Shown here: positions 35,654-44,636 of the stretch, in pieces
How positions within the stretch are numbered: position 1 is the stretch's first letter
Layout of the letters: each line of letters begins with the position of its first letter
Made by a program: the position numbers and the translations under genes
Origin: Flavobacterium aeripolare
Lineage (GTDB): Bacteria > Bacteroidota > Bacteroidia > Flavobacteriales > Flavobacteriaceae
Length of the DNA stretch: 64,000 nt
NCBI RefSeq assembly: GCF_013294025.1
Contig: NZ_JABSNL010000004.1
Coordinates: forward strand, 1-64,000
Reading direction: 5' to 3'
Notes under the pieces: model-generated
What the model was told of the DNA's origin: nothing
Seen by the model: only the letters and a program-made list of their open reading frames with translations
Databases searched by the model: none

Positions 35654-35775
35654 ATAGCAAATGTACGATTTGAAATTGTATTTTTGCATTCGATAAAAAA
35701 GTTGTTTCACTAAGAATCACAAAAAAAAACAAAGATTTGCAGCAGTGTGTAAGTTGTGAGTTGGTACCCTATAGT

Positions 35776-36219
35776 ATGATAAATCCTTTTACTGACGAGT
35801 ATTTTATGAAGAAGGCTTTGAATGAAGCCGAAATGGCTTTTGAAAAAGGCGAAATTCCTGTGGGAGCTATAGTTGTAGTGAACAATATTATAATTGCTCG
35901 CAGTCACAATTTAACAGAGTTGTTACATGATGTGACCGCACATGCCGAAATGCAATCAATTACAGCCGCAGCAAATTATCTAGGCGGTAAATATTTAAAA
36001 GATTGCACTTTGTATGTTACGCTTGAACCGTGCCAAATGTGCGCAGGTGCTTTATACTGGAGTCAGATTTCTAAAATTGTATATGGAGCGCGTGACGAGC
36101 ATCGTGGTTATGAAAAAAGGGGAACGCAATTGCATCCTAAAACTACGGTCGTGCGAGGTATCTTAGCTGATGAAGCTGCTGATTTAATGAAACGCTTTTT
36201 TGCAGAGAGAAGGAAATAA
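35776..36219 (+). CDS. tadA: Nucleoside deaminase (tRNA adenosine deaminase TadA)
   Basis: The 147-residue zinc deaminase has the TadA pattern: ALNEAEMAFEKGEIPVGAI, the catalytic TAHAEMQSI (His-Ala-Glu) and the zinc site TLEPCQMCAGALYW. TadA converts the wobble adenosine of tRNA-Arg to inosine. The start is taken at MINPFTDEYFM, since the longer frame to 35737 adds a stretch with no family resemblance. It is divergent from dxs. Other cytosine/guanine deaminases share the fold; the strong match to the TadA motif order favours this call. Confidence 0.92.
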   Translation: MINPFTDEYFMKKALNEAEMAFEKGEIPVGAIVVVNNIIIARSHNLTELLHDVTAHAEMQSITAAANYLGGKYLKDCTLYVTLEPCQMCAGALYWSQISKIVYGARDEHRGYEKRGTQLHPKTTVVRGILADEAADLMKRFFAERRK

Positions 36220-36301
36220 TAACTGTTTCTAAATTAATATTAATTACCGGAATTTGCTAGATTTTATGGTGATTAAATCAATTTGTAATTATAATTTAAA
36301 A

Positions 36302-37468
36302 ATGAAGAAAAGTTTACTGTCGCTCATGTTGGGCGGTATGACAATAGGAATAACAGAGTTTGTAATGATGGGGCTTTTGCCAGACATAGCATCAGATTTA
36401 AAAGTTTCCATTCCAGTGGCTGGGTATTTAATATCAGCCTATGCGTTAGGAGTTGTGATTGGTGCACCATTAATTGTAATGATTGCTCGAAATGCACCTC
36501 CCAAAAAGATTTTAATGATTCTCGCGGTGATGTTGACTATTTTTAACTCGCTATCGATTATTGCGCCTTCTTATAATTTCTTGTTTTTGTCTCGTTTACT
36601 TTCAGGACTACCACACGGTGCTTTTTTTGGGGTGGGTGCTGTGGTGGCAACTAGACTAGCAGAAAAAGGAAAAGAAGGACAAGCTATATCCATTATGTTC
36701 TCAGGTTTAACTGTGGCAAATCTCGCTGGAGTTCCTTTTGGAACCTATATAGGGCATCACTTTGCTTGGCGGTACACGTTTATTATTATTGCCTTTATTG
36801 GACTATTAACGATTGCAGCGCTTTATTTTTGGATGCCAAATTTAGAAGCCAGAGCAAAAGTGACAGTAAAAAGTCAATTGCAAGTATTTAAGAAACTAGA
36901 CGCTTGGTTGGTGATTTTGATTACTGCGATAGGAACCGGAGGATTGTTTTGCTGGATTAGTTATATTGCTCCATTGTTAACAAACGTCTCTAAATTCTCA
37001 GCTGAAAACGTATCCTATATTTTGGTTTTGGCTGGATTAGGAATGGTAATAGGAAATTTAATAGGAGGGAAGTTGACAGATCGGTTTTCTCCTGAGATTT
37101 CGATTATAGCTATTTTACTGTCGCTTGCGGTTGATTTGGTGTTGGTTTACTTGTTTTCTTCAAATCAGTATGCAAGTTTAATTTTAGTGTTTACAACAGG
37201 CTGCATTTCCTTTTCGATTGGTTCAGCGATACAAATCTTAATGATTAGAACAGCGGTGGGCTCCGAGTTGATTGCGTCGGCTTCTATACAAGCTGCTTTT
37301 AATGTGGGGAATGCGCTAGGTGCTTTTTTAGGAGGATTGCCATTAGTGGCAGGATTGAACTATGCAACACCTAATTTAGTAGGAGTTGTAATGTCGTTAA
37401 GTGGTGCGTTAATTACTGTTTTCTTTTTACAAAGGAAACGTCGATTAGCGCGTCTTCTGAGTAGTTAA
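36302..37468 (+). CDS. MFS transporter, DHA1/AraJ-like efflux family
   Basis: The 388-residue protein has twelve predicted membrane helices. The early segment TIGITEFVMMGLLPDIA and the loop between helices 2 and 3 are typical of the DHA1 drug:H+ antiporter or arabinose/sugar efflux group (AraJ, YdhP). Later motifs such as SRLLSGLPHGAFFGVGA support this. It probably exports small organic compounds with proton exchange; the substrate is unknown. The start at MKKSLLSLML replaces the longer frame at 36254. It lies 82 bp after tadA. Confidence 0.9.
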   Translation: MKKSLLSLMLGGMTIGITEFVMMGLLPDIASDLKVSIPVAGYLISAYALGVVIGAPLIVMIARNAPPKKILMILAVMLTIFNSLSIIAPSYNFLFLSRLLSGLPHGAFFGVGAVVATRLAEKGKEGQAISIMFSGLTVANLAGVPFGTYIGHHFAWRYTFIIIAFIGLLTIAALYFWMPNLEARAKVTVKSQLQVFKKLDAWLVILITAIGTGGLFCWISYIAPLLTNVSKFSAENVSYILVLAGLGMVIGNLIGGKLTDRFSPEISIIAILLSLAVDLVLVYLFSSNQYASLILVFTTGCISFSIGSAIQILMIRTAVGSELIASASIQAAFNVGNALGAFLGGLPLVAGLNYATPNLVGVVMSLSGALITVFFLQRKRRLARLLSS

Positions 37469-37535
37469 TTTAAACTGTTGGAATAGTAGTTCATATACTA
37501 ATTACACTACTATAATTAGCCGTAAATAATGATAT

Positions 37536-37573
37536 AATAGAGTTGTGATGGGTTTCATAACTCTATTTTTTTT
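37536..37573 (+). terminator. Terminator after the MFS gene
   Basis: AGAGTTGTGA pairs with TCATAACTCT (one G-T pair) and is followed by a long T run that merges with a dispersed repeat. Confidence 0.7.
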
Positions 37574-37653
37574 TAGCCCGGATAGTAGTGAAAATCCTTT
37601 CATCCCGACCTTTAGGGATTAAAGATTGCAGCGAATAGCCGGAAATAGCTCCT
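37574..37653. repeat. Dispersed palindromic repeat, copy D
   Basis: From TAGCCCGGATAGTAG to GAATAGCCGGAAATAGCTCC, with the internal hairpin CATCCCGACC/TTTAGGGAT region. Orientation is as in copy C. Confidence 0.75.
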
Positions 37654-37720
37654 GATAATTGCATTTATTAAGGCTCTTACAATAGCTTAGTTTTTTATTT
37701 TAAGGTGGGAACAAGACACA

Positions 37721-37751
37721 AAAAAACCGCCAATCTTGCGAAAAGCGGTTT
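37721..37751 (-). terminator. Terminator after rng
   Basis: AAACCGC pairs with GCGGTTT across a 14-nt loop just past the rng stop; T residues follow on the minus strand. Confidence 0.6.
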
Positions 37752-37756
37752 CTTGT

Positions 37757-39301
37757 TTAGTCTTTTATAACATTTCCTTTTTTGTCAAAGAAATGATATT
37801 CTAAATACGTGTAAGCGTCACGTGGTATAATTTTCACCCATTTTTTATGTTCAAAAAACCATTTTGAACGTAATGATGGAAAACCTTTGGTAAGGTATGC
37901 TCCCACAAATGGATGTACATTAAGTACAACATCTTTGTGAGTTTTTAAAATTCTTTCCAGATCAGAGTTAATTCTATCGATGACTAATATTGGCGCTTCA
38001 ATTTCGCCATTTACATCGTTAGGGTCTTCTTCTCTAGTTTTAATATTTACTTCAGGTCTTACTCTCTGTCTTGTGATTTGGACTAATCCAAATTTACTAG
38101 GAGGCAAGATCTTGTGTTTTGCTTTGTCGTCGTTCATTTCTTCTCTAAGGAAGTCGAACAAGACTTTGCGATTTTCGGGATTTGACATGTCGATAAAATC
38201 AATCACAATAATTCCACCCATATCTCTAAGACGCAATTGTCTAGCGATTTCGGCGGCAGCTATCATGTTTACTTCCATGGCAGTATCTTCTTGGTTGGTT
38301 GCTTTATTAGAACGGTTTCCGCTGTTCACGTCAATAACGTGTAAAGCTTCAGTGTGTTCAATAATAAGGTAAGCCCCTTTACTCATAGATACCGTTTTTC
38401 CAAACGAGGTCTTGATTTGTCTCTCTACGTTGTATTTCTCAAAAATAGGTGTATCATTTGATTGATAATACTTAACAATTGATTGTTTTGAAGGTGCAAT
38501 TTCTTGCAAATAATCCTTCGTTTGATTGTACAACTCTTCATCATCAATCTGGATACTTGTAAAAGTGTCGTTAAATACGTCTCTTAAAATAGAAGAAGCT
38601 CTGTTGAGTTCTCCTAAAATTTTTGACGGATGATGAGCGGTTGGTAATTTTTTACACATTGCATCCCATCTGCTAAGCAGGTTCTGCAAATCTTTTTCTA
38701 ATTCGGCTGTGTTTTTGCCTTCGGCTACTGTGCGAACAATAACACCAAATCCTTTTGGCTTGATAGATTGTACAAGTTTTTTAAGTCTGTCTTTTTCTTT
38801 TTTGTCTTCAATTTTTTGAGAAATCGAGACACGGTCAGAGAAAGGGACAAGAACAATAAAACGTCCGGCAAGAGAAAGCTCAGCGCTAATTCTTGGTCCT
38901 TTAGTAGATATTGGCTCTTTTACAACTTGGACAAGGATAGATTGATTGGCATTAATTACCTCAGTAATAGTACCGTCTTTATCAATCTCTTTATCAAACT
39001 GAAAGTTTTTTAGGGAGAAATCTTTTATTTTACCTGCGCTTACAAGTTTTATGAATTTCAGTTGGGAAGATAAATTAGGTCCTAAATCGTGATAATGTAA
39101 AAAGGCATCTTTTTCGAAGCCTACGTTTACAAAAGCAGCATTAAGTCCAGCAACAGGTTTTCTTATTTTGGCGATAAAAATATCACCTACTTGAAAGTTG
39201 CTTTTTTCTTCTTCTTTGTGTAATTCAATTAGTTTTCCATCTTTTAATAAGGCAAAATCTACGAAATCAGAACTAGATCTAATGATCAATTCTTTATTCA
39301 T
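37757..39301 (-). CDS. rng: Ribonuclease E/G family protein
   Basis: The 514-residue endoribonuclease matches RNase G in length. An S1 RNA-binding region sits near residues 35-120 (GDIFIAKIRKPVAGLNAAFV). The catalytic core contains LHVIDVNSGNR and the metal-binding RDMGGIIVIDFIDM, whose aspartates coordinate magnesium. It cuts single-stranded, A/U-rich RNA, including rRNA precursors. It lies downstream of HU and the small COX24-type gene on the same strand, as seen in other flavobacteria, but a hairpin separates them. Confidence 0.94.
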   Translation of the reverse strand: MNKELIIRSSSDFVDFALLKDGKLIELHKEEEKSNFQVGDIFIAKIRKPVAGLNAAFVNVGFEKDAFLHYHDLGPNLSSQLKFIKLVSAGKIKDFSLKNFQFDKEIDKDGTITEVINANQSILVQVVKEPISTKGPRISAELSLAGRFIVLVPFSDRVSISQKIEDKKEKDRLKKLVQSIKPKGFGVIVRTVAEGKNTAELEKDLQNLLSRWDAMCKKLPTAHHPSKILGELNRASSILRDVFNDTFTSIQIDDEELYNQTKDYLQEIAPSKQSIVKYYQSNDTPIFEKYNVERQIKTSFGKTVSMSKGAYLIIEHTEALHVIDVNSGNRSNKATNQEDTAMEVNMIAAAEIARQLRLRDMGGIIVIDFIDMSNPENRKVLFDFLREEMNDDKAKHKILPPSKFGLVQITRQRVRPEVNIKTREEDPNDVNGEIEAPILVIDRINSDLERILKTHKDVVLNVHPFVGAYLTKGFPSLRSKWFFEHKKWVKIIPRDAYTYLEYHFFDKKGNVIKD

Positions 39302-39495
39302 CTGTAAATTTTTATCCGTACTTTTTGGCTTGTAGCTTTTGGCTACTTGCTAATTGTAAGGATGGATTAAACAATAATTTTAACAGGTATTGAACCCGGG
39401 GAAAACTAGCTGGCAGCAAGTAAGCTTGAGTTAGCAGAAAACTGCATACTTATAACTGCGGACTGATTACTAATTTTCGATTTCAATGAACTTTT

Positions 39496-39528
39496 AAAAA
39501 GAAAAAAGTAGTTTAAAACTACTTTTTC
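39496..39528 (-). terminator. Terminator overlapping the small ribosomal gene
   Basis: AAAAAGTAGTTT pairs with AAACTACTTTTT and is followed by T residues on the minus strand. The TAG stop codon of the 30-residue gene lies inside the stem. Confidence 0.7.
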
Positions 39529-39611
39529 TTCTTGTGACGGTTAGCTCTCGCTCTTTTTTTACGTTTGTGAGTTGCTACCTTATGTCTCTTTCTTTTTTTA
39601 CCACTTGGCAT
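39519..39611 (-). CDS. AURKAIP1/COX24-type 30-residue basic ribosomal protein
   Basis: The gene encodes only 30 residues: it starts MPSGKKRKRHKVATHKRKKR and ends in four lysines. More than half of the residues are Lys or Arg. This matches the short bacterial DUF1713 (AURKAIP1/COX24) proteins, whose mitochondrial relatives include ribosomal protein mS38, so it is very likely a small ribosome component. It lies 28 bp after the HU gene. Its last codons and stop fall within the stem of the terminator hairpin, so the 3' end codes and terminates at once. Confidence 0.85.
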   Translation of the reverse strand: MPSGKKRKRHKVATHKRKKRARANRHKKKK

Positions 39612-39639
39612 ATCGAGTTGATTTTATGATTAATTAATA

Positions 39640-39930
39640 TTATTTTGCTTCGTTATTTATTTTTACTCCTTCTACAAAAACTTTTGCAGGTTTGAAAGCA
39701 GGAATGTTGTGTGCAGGAATTTTTATTGTGGTATTTTTAGAAATATTTCTACCAGTCTTCTCAGCTCTAGTTTTTACGATAAAACTTCCAAAACCTCTTA
39801 AGTAAACATTGTCTCCAGTCTCTAATGAGTTTTTAACTTCATTCATAAAAGTTTCAACTGTTGCTTGTACATCACCCTTCTCAAGACCTAGTTTTTCTGA
39901 AATTTTTGCTACGATATCTGCTTTCGTCAT
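39640..39930 (-). CDS. HU family DNA-binding protein
   Basis: The 96-residue histone-like protein has the HU/IHF fold: helices TKADIVAKISEKLGLEKGDV and VETFMNEVKNSLE, then the strand VYLRGFGSFIVKTRAEKTGR and the DNA-binding arm ending in IPAHNIPAFKPAK, where a proline intercalates. It bends and compacts DNA. It precedes the small COX24-type gene. A TTG-N22-TATATTTG promoter lies 45 bp upstream. Whether it behaves like HU or like an IHF subunit cannot be told from sequence alone. Confidence 0.93.
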   Translation of the reverse strand: MTKADIVAKISEKLGLEKGDVQATVETFMNEVKNSLETGDNVYLRGFGSFIVKTRAEKTGRNISKNTTIKIPAHNIPAFKPAKVFVEGVKINNEAK

Positions 39931-39974
39931 TTTCTTTCCTTATTTATTATATTGTAATAATTTTTTTGAGTGTG

Positions 39975-40007
39975 CAAATATATGAATTTAAAAAACAAAT
40001 ATTCAAG
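39975..40007 (-). promoter_or_regulatory. Promoter of the HU gene
   Basis: On the minus strand TTG (40005-40007) is followed after 22 bp by TATATTTG (39975-39982), which fits the Bacteroidetes consensus. Confidence 0.55.
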
Positions 40008-40039
40008 CTAATTCATTAAATTTTAATCACATAAACTTT

Positions 40040-40047
40040 TACTTTTG
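40040..40047 (+). promoter_or_regulatory. -7 element for mutY
   Basis: TACTTTTG matches TAnnTTTG 17 bp upstream of the mutY ATG. Confidence 0.45.
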
Positions 40048-40064
40048 TAAACAAATATTTAATA

Positions 40065-41105
40065 ATGAATTTTTCTAACTTGTTAATTCAGTGGTATTTA
40101 CTGAATAAGCGTGATTTACCATGGCGTAATACGTCTAATCCGTACCCTATTTGGCTCTCAGAAATCATGTTACAACAGACTCGAGTAGCGCAAGGAACGC
40201 CTTATTTTCTCTCCTTTACGACTGCTTTTCCTACCGTTTTTGATTTGGCGAAAGCCGATGAAGAACAAGTCTTGAAATTATGGCAAGGTTTGGGGTATTA
40301 TTCTCGAGCAAGGAACTTACATAAAACCGCACAGCATATCGCTTTTGAACTAGGTGGAGTTTTCCCTCCTACTTATAAAGAGTTATTAAATTTAAAAGGA
40401 GTAGGAGATTATACTGCTGCTGCAATTGCTTCTTTCTCATATAACGAAGCAGTCCCTGTTGTTGATGGTAATGTATTTAGAGTCTTGTCACGATATTTTG
40501 ATGTTGAGACTGATATTGCTTTTGCTTCCGCCAAAAAAGAATTTGCAGCACTAGCTTATGAGTTGATGCCAAAAGATGACCCAGCAACTTTTAATCAAGC
40601 GATAATGGAATTTGGCGCCCTGCAATGTGTGCCTAGAAACCCGGATTGTACTATATGTGTGTTTAATGCTAGTTGCGTTGCATTGCAGAAAAAGAAAGTA
40701 GATCAATTACCAGTCAAGTCTAAGAAAATAAAAGTGACCAAAAGATATTTTAATTATTTGGTAATCGCTGATGAAAATGATAATATGCTTGTTCAAAAAC
40801 GAACGGCAAAAGGGATTTGGCATAACTTATATGAGTTTCCTTTAATAGAATCTGAAAAGGAGGAAGGATTTGAATATATCGAGAACAGTTTAAAAGCGAG
40901 TCTGATAGTCGATAATAAAGTGATTAGCATCATGGATTATAATGATAAAAGCACTGTTCACAAATTGTCGCACCAACACCTATATATAAAGTTCTGGAAA
41001 ATTACTGTTGCAGGGCTTGTTGAAAACGGTATCGACAGTAAGGTATTGCGCAGTTTTCCTTTTCCAATAGTGATTCATAATTTTATTGAAAAGGAATTAG
41101 AGTAG
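40065..41105 (+). CDS. mutY: A/G-specific adenine glycosylase
   Basis: The 346-residue DNA repair enzyme removes adenine mispaired with 8-oxoguanine. It has the helix-hairpin-helix LKGVGDYTAAAIASF, the catalytic aspartate in VVDGNVFRVLSR, and the four-cysteine iron-sulfur loop CVPRNPDCTICVFNASC. A C-terminal NUDIX-like domain (residues about 225-340) senses 8-oxoG. It is the first gene of a run with ssb, gldE and gldD on the same strand, an order I recall from other flavobacteria. Confidence 0.95.
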   Translation: MNFSNLLIQWYLLNKRDLPWRNTSNPYPIWLSEIMLQQTRVAQGTPYFLSFTTAFPTVFDLAKADEEQVLKLWQGLGYYSRARNLHKTAQHIAFELGGVFPPTYKELLNLKGVGDYTAAAIASFSYNEAVPVVDGNVFRVLSRYFDVETDIAFASAKKEFAALAYELMPKDDPATFNQAIMEFGALQCVPRNPDCTICVFNASCVALQKKKVDQLPVKSKKIKVTKRYFNYLVIADENDNMLVQKRTAKGIWHNLYEFPLIESEKEEGFEYIENSLKASLIVDNKVISIMDYNDKSTVHKLSHQHLYIKFWKITVAGLVENGIDSKVLRSFPFPIVIHNFIEKELE

Positions 41106-41150
41106 GTTTTATAATAATGTATCTTTGATATAAATTGAGTACTAGTAATT

Positions 41151-41591
41151 ATGAATGGAACGTTAAATAAAGTAATGCTAATAGGTCACCTAGGGGACGA
41201 TATAAAAATGCATTATTTTGATGGAGGAAATTGCATTGGGAGATTCCAACTTGCAACTAATGAGGTCTATGTTAATAAGACTACAAATGAGAAAATCACT
41301 TCTACAGAGTGGCATAATCTAGTGGTTAAAAATAAAGCTGCTGAACTTTGTGAAAAATATTTGACAAAGGGAGATAAGATTTATGTTGAAGGTAGAATTA
41401 GGTCAAGGCAGTGGCAAGCTGAGGATGGAACAACAAAATATACGTCGGAAATTCAGGTGACTGAGTTTACTTTTTTATCGACAAAGAAGGATGCTGAAAA
41501 CAACAAGAAAAATGACAGTTCAGAATCCGTAAAAAACACTAACTTTGACCCACAAAATAATGGCTTGCCTATCAATGATTTGCCATTTTAA
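41151..41591 (+). CDS. ssb: Single-stranded DNA-binding protein
   Basis: The 146-residue protein has an OB fold (MNGTLNKVMLIGHLGDDIKM, then TEWHNLVVKNKAAELCEKYL) and a low-complexity linker. It ends PINDLPF, the conserved acidic-aromatic tip that recruits repair and replication partners. It binds single-stranded DNA in replication, recombination and repair. It lies 45 bp after mutY and 23 bp before gldE. Confidence 0.95.
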   Translation: MNGTLNKVMLIGHLGDDIKMHYFDGGNCIGRFQLATNEVYVNKTTNEKITSTEWHNLVVKNKAAELCEKYLTKGDKIYVEGRIRSRQWQAEDGTTKYTSEIQVTEFTFLSTKKDAENNKKNDSSESVKNTNFDPQNNGLPINDLPF

Positions 41592-41614
41592 TTGTTTAAC
41601 TAATCTTTTTTAAT

Positions 41615-42913
41615 TTGGACCCAGATCCCAGTTTGAACTTTGCGTATACATTAGATATGAATCTAGTGTTTGGTTTCTTCGGAATATTTGTTTTGCTATT
41701 GTGCTCAGCATTAATATCAGGCGCCGAAGTGGCTTTGTTTTCTTTGTCACAAAAAGATATTGACGAGGCTATCCAAGGGAATGATTCAAAAGGAACAATT
41801 TTAGCTGATTTACTTGATCGCCCAAAAAGATTATTAGCGACGCTACTTGTTGCTAACAACTTTATTAATATAGGTGTTGTAATTTTATTCTCTTTTATAG
41901 GTAGAAACTTATTTGACGGAATTACTTCTCCTGCTTTAAAATTCACATTAGAGGTTATTGTCGTTACCTTTTTACTTTTGCTTTTTGGTGAAATCTTACC
42001 CAAGGTTTACGCAAGCCGAAACAACGTGAAGTTTGCTAAATTTGTTTTGTATCCTATCGTTGTTTTAGACAAGTTGCTTATGCCAATAAGTATTCCGATG
42101 CGTCAATTGACGGTTTTTTTACATAATAAATTAGGGAAGCAAAAAACAAATTTTTCTGTAGATCAATTATCACAAGCGCTAGAGTTAACCTCGTCTGATG
42201 ACACAACTTCAGAGGAGCAAAAGATTTTAGAAGGTATTGTGTCTTTTGGTAATACAGATACGAAGCAGGTTATGAGTCCAAGGATTGATATTTTTGCTCT
42301 TGAAGTGACGGAGACTTTCGTCGAAATATATCCTAAGATCATTGAGAAAGGCTATTCTAGAATTCCGGTTTATAGAGACAATGTTGACCAGATTGAAGGC
42401 GTATTGTTTGTTAAGGATTTATTGCCACATATTAATACCATCAATTTTGATTGGACTGCTTTAATTAGAGAGCCGTTCTTTGTGCCAGAAAATAAAAAGT
42501 TAGACAACTTGTTAAAGGATTTTCAGAACATGAAAAGTCACTTAGCGATTGTCGTAGATGAATATGGAGGAACTTCGGGTCTGGTTTCGTTAGAAGATGT
42601 AATAGAAGAAATTGTTGGTGATATTAGTGATGAATTTGACGATGAGGATATTAACTTTTCGCAGTTAGATGATAACAACTATATCTTTGAAGGGAAGATA
42701 AATTTAAAAGATTTTTATCGAATAATAGCAGTCGATGATGATGCATTCGAAGAGCAAAAAGGGGAAGCCGAAACGCTAGCTGGATTTATTCTTGAGATCT
42801 CAGGTAATTTCCCCGTAAAGGGACAACGCATAGCATTTGAAAATTGTCTTTTTGTAATTGAATCTGTAGATAATAAACGCATAAAACAGATAAAAGTAAC
42901 AATCAATGGTTAA
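41615..42913 (+). CDS. gldE: Gliding motility-associated protein GldE
   Basis: The 432-residue protein is a CNNM/CorC-type membrane protein: a DUF21 transmembrane domain (residues about 15-195, starting with VFGFFGIFVLLLCSALISGA), a CBS pair (about 205-330, including VVDEYGGTSGLVSLEDVIEE) and a C-terminal CorC_HlyC domain. In Flavobacterium, GldE supports gliding and assists GldD. The start is a TTG at 41615; an ATG at 41657 would remove 14 residues before the first helix and is the alternative. gldD overlaps its end by 8 bp if the first ATG of gldD is used. Confidence 0.93.
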   Translation: MDPDPSLNFAYTLDMNLVFGFFGIFVLLLCSALISGAEVALFSLSQKDIDEAIQGNDSKGTILADLLDRPKRLLATLLVANNFINIGVVILFSFIGRNLFDGITSPALKFTLEVIVVTFLLLLFGEILPKVYASRNNVKFAKFVLYPIVVLDKLLMPISIPMRQLTVFLHNKLGKQKTNFSVDQLSQALELTSSDDTTSEEQKILEGIVSFGNTDTKQVMSPRIDIFALEVTETFVEIYPKIIEKGYSRIPVYRDNVDQIEGVLFVKDLLPHINTINFDWTALIREPFFVPENKKLDNLLKDFQNMKSHLAIVVDEYGGTSGLVSLEDVIEEIVGDISDEFDDEDINFSQLDDNNYIFEGKINLKDFYRIIAVDDDAFEEQKGEAETLAGFILEISGNFPVKGQRIAFENCLFVIESVDNKRIKQIKVTING

Positions 42914-42923
42914 CTGTAAGGTA

Positions 42924-43490
42924 ATGAATAAAAGTGGTTTCGTTTTTGGCTTAGTGGTATTGTCATGCCTGGTGTTTTTATCTAGCTGTAAAAATGATGT
43001 TGTGCCTAAGCCGGCAAGTTACCTGCGCTTAGATTACAACGAGGCGCGATACGCACGTTTTGAAGACGATTGTCCGTTTGAGTTTGAGGTGAATTCAGAG
43101 GCTAAAATCGAGAAGGATAAAAATTGTGGTTTTACCATAAATTATCCAAAGATGAAAGCCACAATCTACCTTAATTATAAACCTGTAAATGGTAACATAA
43201 ATGCGTTATTAAAAGATGCTCAAAAACTTACTTATGAGCACGTGATAAAAGCAGACGACATCTTAGAACAACCTTTTTTAAACGCTTCTAAAAAAGTCTA
43301 TGGTATGTTTTATCAAGTTGATGGAAATGCGGCTACTAACTCTCAGTTTTATGTTACTGATAGTACAAAACATTTCATGACTGGTGCTGTTTACTTCTAT
43401 GCTAAACCTAATTTTGATTCTATCATGCCAGCTGCTAGTTATGTTAAAAATGACATGCAAAGGATTGTAGAGACTCTTAAATGGAAGTAA
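42924..43490 (+). CDS. gldD: Gliding motility lipoprotein GldD
   Basis: The 188-residue lipoprotein has a signal peptide ending in the lipobox LSSC (about residues 19-22) and the GldD-like body LRLDYNEARYARFEDDCPFE and FTINYPKMKATIYLNYKPVN. GldD is needed for gliding motility and belongs with the type IX secretion machinery. I took the ATG at 42924; the in-frame ATG at 42906 overlaps the gldE stop and is also possible, and would add six residues. It is directly downstream of gldE, as in other flavobacteria. Confidence 0.93.
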   Translation: MNKSGFVFGLVVLSCLVFLSSCKNDVVPKPASYLRLDYNEARYARFEDDCPFEFEVNSEAKIEKDKNCGFTINYPKMKATIYLNYKPVNGNINALLKDAQKLTYEHVIKADDILEQPFLNASKKVYGMFYQVDGNAATNSQFYVTDSTKHFMTGAVYFYAKPNFDSIMPAASYVKNDMQRIVETLKWK

Positions 43491-43693
43491 TCTTTTTACA
43501 ATAAATAACATTATTCCTATTACTGTCTGTGTTTTGATTTCTTAAAAGTCAAATAGCAGTTAAATAATTGTGCTTTGTTTTTAAAGGTAAATGCTGCCGT
43601 TGATAGGAGTAATATTCCCGGTTAGTAAAATATAACTTGAAAAAACTTCGGCTAATTGATAAAATTATTACATTTTTGGTGTAAAATTATTTT

Positions 43694-44581
43694 ATGGAAT
43701 CGAAACAATTAAAATGGGGTTATTTATTAGTGCTTTCTTTAGTATGGGGAAGTTCTTTTATTCTAATAAAAAAAGGATTACTTGGTCTTACGGCAATTCA
43801 GGTTGGTTCGTTAAGGATTGTTTTTGCAGCCCTATTTTTACTGATAATCGGTTTCAATAGTTTATCGAAAATCCCAAAACACAAATGGAAATTTATTGTT
43901 CTTACCTCTGTTTTTGGCACCTTTATCCCCGCGTTCTTATTTGCTATTGCTGAAACGGAATTAGATAGTGGTGTTACAGCTATATTAAACTCACTCACGC
44001 CATTGAGTACTCTGTTGCTAGGGATCGTGTTTTTTGGTGTTGCTTTTCAAAAGAGGCAGGTTTGGGGTGTGTTAATTGGTTTAGCGGGTAGTTTACTATT
44101 GGTTTTTAACGGAGCTGTAAATCATCCTAATCAGAACTATTTTTATGCTATTCTTGTAGTGATTGCTTCTATGTGTTATGCAATAAATGTAAACCTTATA
44201 AAAAGATACCTGTCTGATTTGACTCCGTTAAGTATTACTACGGGTAACTTTTTAATTTTGTCTCTACCTTCTCTAACAATCTTGTATTTTACTGGTTTTT
44301 TTAATAATAGCTCGCTTACTGAAATAGGTGGGTCCTTGACGGCTATGCAGGAATCAATATTGTATATCATGATTCTAGGTGTTGTGGGAACGGGGATTGC
44401 TAATATATTGTTCTTTAAATTAATCCAAATTTCGTCGCCAGTTTTTGCAACTTCGGTGACGTACTTGATTCCTATAGTTGCTTTCTTCTGGGGTTTACTT
44501 GATAATGAGATGCTGACTTCAGTGCAGTTTTTTGGTGCATTCATTATATTAATAGGGGTGTATCTATCTGCTAAGAAATAA
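43694..44581 (+). CDS. EamA/DMT family transporter
   Basis: The 295-residue protein has ten predicted membrane segments in two EamA repeats (residues about 8-138 and 150-290). The opening WGYLLVLSLVWGSSFILIKK is typical of the drug/metabolite transporter superfamily. Such proteins usually export amino acids or metabolites; no substrate is indicated. It is a single gene that starts about 200 bp after gldD and converges on the M16 peptidase pair with a strong shared terminator. Confidence 0.92.
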   Translation: MESKQLKWGYLLVLSLVWGSSFILIKKGLLGLTAIQVGSLRIVFAALFLLIIGFNSLSKIPKHKWKFIVLTSVFGTFIPAFLFAIAETELDSGVTAILNSLTPLSTLLLGIVFFGVAFQKRQVWGVLIGLAGSLLLVFNGAVNHPNQNYFYAILVVIASMCYAINVNLIKRYLSDLTPLSITTGNFLILSLPSLTILYFTGFFNNSSLTEIGGSLTAMQESILYIMILGVVGTGIANILFFKLIQISSPVFATSVTYLIPIVAFFWGLLDNEMLTSVQFFGAFIILIGVYLSAKK

Positions 44582-44622
44582 TAAAAAAGGCTGTTTAGGA
44601 AAATTTCTAAACGGCCTTTTTT
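44581..44622. terminator. Terminator between DMT transporter and M16 genes
   Basis: AAAAAAGGCTGTTTAG pairs with CTAAACGGCCTTTTTT around a short AT loop; A and T runs on both sides allow bidirectional use. Confidence 0.88.
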
Positions 44623-44636
44623 ATAATGAATTTGTT

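Noticed and set aside
41596..42003. Minus-strand 135-codon ORF
   Set aside because: It is fully antisense to the clearly recognised gldE gene and its composition is that of a reverse-frame shadow.
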